From Andrena cerasifolii (Eukaryota; Arthropoda; Insecta; Hymenoptera; Andrenidae), in NCBI RefSeq assembly GCF_050908995.1, contig NC_135118.1, forward strand, positions 14,765,501 through 14,829,500: a stretch of DNA of 64,000 nt, written 5' to 3'. The notes beneath the pieces were generated by a model. It was not told the DNA's origin. It worked only from the letters and a program-made list of their open reading frames with translations, and ran no database searches. Made by a program: the position numbers and the translations under genes. Of the stretch, positions 57,585 to 64,000 are shown piece after piece. Numbering within the stretch: the stretch's first letter is position 1; each line of letters starts with the position of its first letter.

Positions 57585-58050
57585 TTAACCCTTTGTGGTC
57601 GTAGTTCACTGCTCCCCAGCGTCATTATTCAATTACTATTTTCGTATTTTTCAATCTTTTAACTTTTGAGTGATAAGTGTAAATTCGTAATACCTTAAAG
57701 GCTTTTTCTAGAAATGTAAATTTTGATATGATGAAATTGGTGGTAGAAAAAAATAGTTGTGGGAAAGAGCCATTTTTTTGTTAAAATTCACCAAATTTTC
57801 AAGGAATAAAAATTGATCTCCTCCAACTAGAAATTTTAACGTAATCAATTAAAATAGAAGTTGATTTCAACATTTATAAAAAATTTAGCTCCTCCAACTA
57901 GAAATTTTAACGTAATCAATTAAAATACAAGTTAAGTTCAATAACATTTACGAAAAATTTAGCTCCTCCAGGGCTAAGAATTTACCAAAATGTTGGCAAA
58001 GGAGAAAAATATTTCCTGGGGTGCGATAAACCCCGTGTGACCACGAATTC
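57585..58050 (-). mobile_element. family C element with TTAACCC edge (piggyBac-like candidate)
   Basis: The left edge TTAACCCTTTGTGGTCGTAG, then CTGCTCCCCAG, is loosely inverted at the right (CTGGGGTGCGATAAACC, GTGTGACCACGAATTC). The left about 150 bases, read on the minus strand, are the family C repeat found at 23060 and 42664. An internal direct duplication (CTCCAACTAGAAATTTTAAC then GTAATCAATTAAAATA) lies at about 57819-57930. TTAACCC is the classic piggyBac start; the right end is decayed. Confidence 0.5.
57819..57935 (+). repeat. internal direct repeat, about 66-bp period
   Basis: CTCCAACTAGAAATTTTAAC then GTAATCAATTAAAATA is present twice, at about 57820 and 57892, with AATTTAGCTCCTCCA leading the second copy and a third partial beginning at 57958. 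Confidence 0.7.
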
Positions 58051-58588
58051 TCGAAATAACCCACACTTCCACTCCTTGACTTCAGAAACCACTTATTCTT
58101 AACGATGCATGCACGATTCGATCGACGTCATTTCATTTTTCAAATTGTCCTTAATGAGAGTGCTGTGCATTCGACTCGCAGTAAAGAGGGATTCTTCCTT
58201 CATTGACAATAAGTGGAACGGCAGAAACGGGGTCAAGAGATATGAACTCCCTGAGCGAGGCGACACATCCGTTCCGCCGAAGCGAATCGTAATGTGTGAT
58301 AAAAAGACATCGAGCAGAATCGCACGAGAGTCGTATCGAAGATTGAACAGTGTTTACTTCTATAAAATCTGTCGTTTCAATTTCATTCGTGTAGACAAAC
58401 ATAACTTTTGTACTTTTAATTATGTCCCCTCAATTTTGTTATAAAATTTCCCTGACAAAGGCATGAGATTGTAATACACTTGAAGAATCAGCACCGAATG
58501 TTATTAATTAAAAATAATCGTTTCAAGAAACGAAACAACGAAGAATATTGAAATTGAAATAATGGATAACAATTTCCCTGTGAAGGGA
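58051..58588. other. unique sequence, no gene recognised
   Basis: Overlapping frames 58109-58444 (+) and 58151-58402 (-) with no recognised domain. Confidence 0.45.
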
Positions 58589-59308
58589 TCAAGGGGGTAT
58601 TCTACTGTGACAATGAGATTTTTTCAACTATATTCATGAATTTTTTTTACGGACTTCATGAAAGATTTTTATGCCGAACTTTTTACTGTATATTTATTAT
58701 ATCTTAAACTATGAATAATTTTTTTTTTGGTTGAAAATATGAAATAAAGATGGCGCTTCAGCCCATGAAATCCAACCACCTTTAAAAAAAATATCTCGAT
58801 TTGTTGCTACGATTCTGGTCCTTCTGTTCATCCAAAATAAAAAAACCAAAAACATTCTTAAATTATACGGGCATGACTATCGTTGGTAGGAGATTTGGAT
58901 TGAAGTTTAAAAAATTGTTAAAATGGTTGCAATTTGAACATTAAGTATCCACTTTCGCGATTTTTCTTCGTCCTTTCCGAGTTACAAAATGAAAAAAAAA
59001 ATAGTCAAAAAAAATATATTGGCCTAATTCTACTAGGCACGATAGCGACGCATCTGCTGAAGATGTTTGCACAGGGAGGGCCGAATCGGTCAAGCAGAAT
59101 TTGAGATATCGTGGCAACCATTTTCTGAAACACGGTTTCAAGAAGAATGCGTTTAAAGTTTTGCAAACAGATCTAGTGAAGAAAATCCTACTCATACCCA
59201 ATCTACCACGCCTGATCCTTAATAAATATCCATAAAAAAAATTCTGAAAAACGTTAAGAGAATCTCATGTCATAATAGCTTATATATAAAGGGGTAATGC
59301 CCCCTTAA
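58589..59308. mobile_element. piggyBac-type MITE, family B, second copy, 720 bp
   Basis: Right end inverted TTAAGGGGGCATTACCCC; left end TCAAGGGGGTATTCTACTGT then GACAATGAGATT, with a TGACATGAGATTC block matching after a short insertion on the right side. The core (ACGATTCTGGTCCTTCTG, ATCCAAAATAAAAAAACCA, a TAGGAGATTTGG block) aligns with 27975-28070. The left TTAA is mutated to TCAA, so this copy is older than 27755-28475. Confidence 0.75.
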
Positions 59309-60795
59309 CACAATAACTCTCCCTCAACCGATCATCACGAATTCTCTCGTAACGCCCGGCAGTGAGAGTATGTTTTCATGTCCCACTTATTTACGAGCGC
59401 AAGAAACGTATGTTTTACCACGAAAAACGATTAACGAGGTTGTGCGAACGTTACGCGTAACCAGCGCGGGGTAAGAATGCGTTGGGAATCCCATTCGCGG
59501 AGAAGCATCCATAAAAGTCAATCGAAAAGGCCTTCACTTTCAATTTCGAAAATCCTTCTTGCGGGTATCTCGAATCTCTGCCGTCTGCAGTCCGATGATT
59601 TACGATGTAATTAAAGGAGAAGCTGCAATGAGTGGCGGATAAACGGAATTTATAGCGAAGTTTCTCCCGGTGGGAACACGCTTGAATAATTGCATTTTAA
59701 GAAGATTCGAAGGTCGTTCTGGCTGCTCCGGTGCGAGTGTCGCGAAACCAGAAGTCAGAGCTGAGGAGGCGACAGTTGTAAAGTGAACGATTAATTCCAG
59801 TAGTTAAGGTCCGTCGCGAGGCGGACGCAATTGGGTCGAGAAAGGCGCCACCCTACTGCGAGTAACGAAAAGAGATTTCTGTTACGAGTGAAATCGTTGT
59901 GTCGTTTTAATTTTACAATCTTTTACTTTCATTATAACAGGCGAACGAATCATTACAGTTTTTGGATAAATGTAATTCTCCCGTGGAGTGGATAATTTTT
60001 TTTTATTTTAATAATTACAGAAATTTCTGTCATTCTATGTAATTCCCTTGAAAGTGCTAATTAGACGGTGTACGATTTATCTTTTCCTCTTTAATAACAG
60101 AATTCAGAGGCCACCTTACCTAGCAAGATTTCTCAAAGTTCTGTGGCTTGAATGAAGATTGAAGGACCAGCCAAGAAGTGAAACTACCTAAGACATATTT
60201 TTTAACTGTGGCGCCCTAGATTTTCGAGCACCTAAAGTCGTAATTCTTTTCACGACGAGCCTTGTTCAAAGGCTTGTTACTTATGTAGCAGGTGTGTACG
60301 TATGTGTACGGCCCGGGGAATTATCCGCATCGCAGTAGATGCACAGCACTCCCTTTAATGGAAACAAGAATACTAATTCATCAACGTCTCCTTGCCCTAC
60401 ACTTTCGATTTTCAATACTCCCGGGAACCACGCACTTTCTTACACGTACTTGGAATATTTCTAATTATATAAATTGCGCAGTAGCTGTTATCACGACGGA
60501 GGATCGTCGGAAGCCTTTCAGTGCACTGCGCACAACGCTTATTCAATTATTAATATTTATGACCCCAAGCTATTTCGTGATCTCCATTCTATCCCTTTTA
60601 ACATCTTTATCGCAACGTTCATTATATCTTAAATTATGTTTATCTTCATTTTACATCGGTTTAAACCGAAGGGAGAAGCATAGGTGAATGTCTATGCAGC
60701 GTGAAGGAGAATATTCTCCGTTGGACATTTTGCAAAAATCGACTTTTTTAGCTGCTGTTACTTGAAACAGGAGAAAGGAGATAGTGGTGTGTCTG
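59309..60795. other. unique sequence, no gene recognised
   Basis: A 131-codon plus frame (60292-60687) is Leu/Thr/Ile-rich with no domain. GC-richer at 59330-59880. No RNA gene recognised. Confidence 0.45.
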
Positions 60796-60854
60796 ATATT
60801 CGAACGTGCCAATTACCCAAATTATTTATCTTGTTCATTGGCACGTTCGAATAT
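60796..60854. repeat. perfect 18-bp stem hairpin
   Basis: ATATTCGAACGTGCCAAT (60796-60813) pairs exactly with ATTGGCACGTTCGAATAT (60837-60854), loop 23 bases. It lies 23 bases upstream of the hAT-type element's target duplication. Short for an insect microRNA precursor, and no known microRNA seed was recognised. Confidence 0.75.
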
Positions 60855-60884
60855 ATGCAGTTCAATTCAAACATTTCTACTGAT

Positions 60885-61462
60885 TAGGGTGTGTGAATTT
60901 TTGCAATGTTTTAATTTTAAAATCGACTAGTGGAAAAACGCTGCAATTTCAAGTTTAAAATTAACCACTACCTTTAAATTTGGCGTAACACATTATTTAG
61001 CTAATTGGAATTTCAGTTTAAATTATGGAAAAATACGAAAGTTAAATTATTAAAAAAAAAATTAATAATTGAGCTTTGTTAAATAGCATTAAATTTACTA
61101 CACAGATGACACATGGCTAGATCTGTTGCTAAAGTTATATATTTTCTAATTTTTTAATAAATACACATTGCCATACATTTTCATGTGAATGTAATAAACA
61201 CTAACTTCCACATATTTTTATTTTCATTTTCATGTTTTTATGTAAGCAAGACTCACTTTAAGCAATATATGAATATGTAATTTGCAGTTAAATCTTACTT
61301 AATTTTCACTTTTTTCAACTGTGATTTGAAGTAGCTAAACCTCGCTCAAATAAATTTCTGAAGATAGTTTCAGATTCGGAATTAAAAGCAGCATTACCTT
61401 GTCACTAGTCATTTTAAAATTTTCAAACATTTCAAATTTACCCACGAAATTCACACACCCTA
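60885..61462. mobile_element. hAT-type MITE, 578 bp
   Basis: TAGGGTGTGTGAATTTTTGC and inverted TAGGGTGTGTGAATTTCGTG form the ends, with further inverted similarity (ATTTTAAAAT.GACTAGTG). Perfect 8-bp target duplication CTACTGAT at 60877-60884 and 61463-61470. AT-rich interior, no transposase frame. Confidence 0.92.
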
Positions 61463-61729
61463 CTACTGATTCACCTATTATCGAACAAACTACCTGTCGG
61501 ATAGTTTACTCAAACGGAGAAGTGAAACGCTTTCACCAATCAGTACATCATCCATCTAGAAGCTACCTATCGTAGGAGTTCACCCACGTAAATACTGACT
61601 TCATCGGTATTAATTATAATATAAGTGCTGCACCATTATGTAACAAATACCAAGCTAACAGCTTACAATTCTACATAAACTTTTGAGAGCCAGAAAGTGT
61701 GTGGCTGAAAAATATTTACTCCTTATTCA
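61463..61729. other. unique sequence between two elements
   Basis: No frame, repeat or RNA gene recognised. Confidence 0.5.
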
Positions 61730-62106
61730 CAAGGAACACTATTCAACTGATGATGGAATCGCACAGTATCACAGATTTCTTTATATAGATCGAAAGTGTA
61801 TGTCACGAAGGTCACAGAAATGTAAATTAAAGATGATACCAACTGCTGGTCTGACCTGAATAGCAGAAAAGCAGAAAAGTGAAGGAAAGAGACTGACTAA
61901 TTAATTTTGAACAGACTGCTTTGTCATTCTCTTTCCCTAACTTTTCTTCTTTTATCTCTTCCGCCATTATTGATCTCTCAAGGTCACAGCAGCTTTTGGT
62001 AACATCTTTAATTTACATTTTTGAGCCCTTCGTGGCATATCCCTACTTTCGATCCATATAAAAAAAAATCTGTGCGATCCCATTATCAGTTGAATAGTGT
62101 TCCTTG
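61730..62106. mobile_element. foldback element, 377 bp
   Basis: The left arm (CAAGGAACACTATTCAACTG, ATCGCACAGTATCACAGATT, ATCGAAAGT, TGTAAATTAAAGATG) is mirrored at 61987-62106 ending CAGTTGAATAGTGTTCCTTG. Arms are about 120 bases. The loop has no open frame. No clear target duplication. Confidence 0.75.
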
Positions 62107-62232
62107 TCAAGTAAGTACTTGCTGGAAACATTAATAAACATTATTCACTAGTAGCCCTATGCGGTTCTTGTCAAGTAAGTACTTGCTCGAAACATTAATA
62201 AACATTATTTCACTGGTAGCCCTGTGCGATTC
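62103..62232 (+). repeat. 64-bp tandem duplication adjoining the foldback
   Basis: CTTGTCAAGTAAGTACTTGC, TGGAAACATTAATAAACATT, CACTAGTAGCCCTATGCGG is followed directly by the same unit with about five changes. The first copy starts within the terminal CCTTG of the foldback, and its GTGCGATTCTATG end echoes the foldback's inner sequence. Confidence 0.8.
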
Positions 62233-63132
62233 TATGACCACGATTATAGTCCTGCCTTACTTAAGACAAGGTTCACTACCCTTAGCGACCGTCGGGTCTG
62301 TTGCGATCTACTGTTCGTATATAAAGTAATCGATGGTCAGATAAACTGTCCGGACATTCAAATCGGACCCTTTTTGTAGTAACATTTCGGATGTGGCTGA
62401 AATTTGAATATGTTGTAGTCTTTAGGGATATATAAACATATCTCGAAGGATTTTTGACAATTTTGAAAAATGTCGATTTTACAGCTGTTTGAAGGTAAGT
62501 GCTAACTTTTTTTGCAATAAATTATAACTGTGGAAGTAGTAAACGGATGGAGGTGAGGTTTGCGGCGATTTGTAGAAAAGACATTGTAGTTTTAAGAAAA
62601 AATTATTTCAGTTTCAGAAAGAAATTTTTTTAACCATTTTTGTGCAATTATTTTAAACAAATGCAGTTTTTTAACAACTGGCGCGATTTTAAAAATCTAA
62701 AAAAAAAACAGAATATAGTTCTATCCTTCCCCTTCGTGGTCTAATTGTCAAAAATATGGGCATTTTAAAATTGGCATCGCCCAGCACCGCGGTACACGCA
62801 GCGGCCAAGCGGCTATACCTGATATTCTTATACAGGATTCTCGAAAATGGTAAGTATTTGAAAAAAAAACTGAAGGAGGAAAACTTTTAGGAGCTAGTGG
62901 CATTGATCCGTTTTCTTGCCCCACCAACGGTCACTGCGTGCGAGACCCCTTTTTGTTTCGACGGTTCCGGACTACAGGCACTATGTGGAGGAGGGAAATC
63001 AGTCCCTCGCGAACATAGACCTATTTTCAGTTTCGCTCGATTCGTTACGGAAGCAACTGTTTAGACTACTCCTAGCACAGTATATTCTTATATTACCATT
63101 GGTGCCGGGAACTTTGCTGTTGCGTGCAGACT
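62233..63132. other. unique sequence, no gene recognised
   Basis: AT-rich with a small GC-rich word cluster at 62775-62820. A 119-codon frame at 62916-63275 runs into the TTTTA microsatellite and has no domain. Confidence 0.45.
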
Positions 63133-63222
63133 GTTTTATTTTATTTTATTGTATTTTATTTTATTTTATTTTATTTTATTTTATTTTATTTTATTTTATT
63201 TTATTTTATTTTATTTTATTTC
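63133..63222 (+). repeat. (TTTTA)n microsatellite
   Basis: About 18 pentanucleotide units with one interruption (TTGTATTTTA) near the start. Two plus frames through it encode repeating Phe-Ile-Leu-Phe-Tyr and are artefacts. Confidence 0.95.
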
Positions 63223-64000
63223 ATTCCTTGTATTTACCTATGTTTACCTTGTATTCTAAAGCGTGTTCCCGTTAAAATAACAACAATAATAATAATAATA
63301 ATTATTCTTACACTACATCTAAACTTGCATTAAAGTTAATTCACATCGAACAGTATCATCAGCTTTAGACTCAAGCATCCTCGTCATTAAAGAAAGAATC
63401 CCTTTTCGCACCAGAACCTCCCTATTCAGCAGTGCCCCCTGCACAGTCGCTGGGAAGGCTGGCAACTTCCCTGAGCGTATCTACGATATTAAATAACTGT
63501 GTAGCCAATTGCGGGGCAAATTCTATCGGCGGGTTTAATTGCGAAATACGCCACAACAAATTGGAAACCTTGGTCGCGTCAGGGGGCAGCGGAACGATAC
63601 GCGAAGGATAAGCTAATTAGCCTGTTGCGGACAAACGAGGGGGGCCCTGATACCGTTACGTATCTCGCCGACGCGAAATACTACCCGCTGGAATGATAAT
63701 AATCTAATGATACACATATACACGCGTGGCACAGACGCGAAATCCGCCTCAGACGGCGTCGCGAACGTGTGCTTGGTGCGTTCACTCTCACACCTTGACC
63801 TTCTTCAACCGGGAAGTTGGATACCCCTTAGAGAATAAGTGCACCAGTGTGTGTGTTTGTGTGTGCGGTGGACGGTATATGCGCCAGTTCATTGTGCTTC
63901 CATTCCCTCAGCCAATTTAAGGAATCTCCTTCCGCACGGCTCGCAAAAATTTTTGTTCTCCTTTTAATTACATCGGAACCGCCTCGGAGTTCGTTGAAAT
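63223..64000. other. unique sequence, no gene recognised
   Basis: Short (ATAAT)n and (GT)n runs near 63283 and 63848, otherwise GC-richer unique DNA with no gene visible before the window ends. Confidence 0.45.

Noticed and set aside
63124..63333. Phe/Ile/Leu/Tyr-rich frame that looks like a membrane protein
   Set aside because: It is the (TTTTA)n microsatellite read in frame.

Overview
The window looks like intergenic or intronic DNA from an insect genome, most likely a hymenopteran such as an ant or bee. The evidence is AT-rich DNA with interspersed GC-richer, CpG-retaining islands, many microsatellites, very short open reading frames, and a dense set of small non-autonomous DNA transposons of the hAT, piggyBac and Tc1/mariner kinds. 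Nothing looks bacterial, organellar or plasmid-borne. This taxonomic call is inference; no protein or RNA gene was found to anchor it.

No credible protein-coding gene is visible. The longest reading frames (5562-6155, 25791-26342, 45136-45597) contain no domain I recognise, often overlap equally long frames on the other strand, and sit in GC-rich stretches where stop codons are scarce by chance. Several longer frames (19759-20097, 36935-37671, 44204-44488) are artefacts of tandem repeats. The only recognisable coding trace is about 18 codons of a mariner transposase C-terminus inside a collapsed mariner copy (33724-33880). No tRNA, rRNA or known microRNA was recognised.

What the window does hold is about two dozen non-autonomous mobile elements, many with target-site duplications (TSDs) readable in the sequence. 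Three hAT-type elements have perfect 8-bp TSDs (3214-3489, 33899-34220, 60885-61462) and one has a single mismatch (47624-47797). TTAA-flanked piggyBac-type elements include 27755-28475, the abutting pair 30256-30934 and 30931-31672, a truncated copy at 42163-42663, and the degenerate 57585-58050 and 58589-59308. TA-flanked, Tc1/mariner-like elements include 7022-7552, 10516-10980, 33724-33880, 34751-35125, 39108-39689, 46243-47228 and 55856-56150. There are also foldback elements (4549-5122, 22768-23022, 35192-35606, 61730-62106), a Helitron-like candidate (25070-25527) and a possible solo LTR (about 6490-7020). Several families occur two to four times here, sometimes in opposite orientation.

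Tandem repeats form a second layer: a hexanucleotide array that appears to have grown inside a foldback element (19773-20010), a two-part 27+27-bp array (about 37016-37560), a 36-bp array (about 44030-44580), a 28-bp array (13562-13703), (ATT)n, (TTTTA)n, and a short array at 57231-57436 that repeats the octamer AACCGGTT, the Grainyhead/CP2 consensus, with regular paired spacing. The remaining sequence, including GC-richer unique islands near 10.0, 16.0-17.4, 26.0, 36.6, 38.3, 43.1-43.7, 54.0 and 56.5 kb, shows no features I can name and may contain distal regulatory elements of flanking genes.
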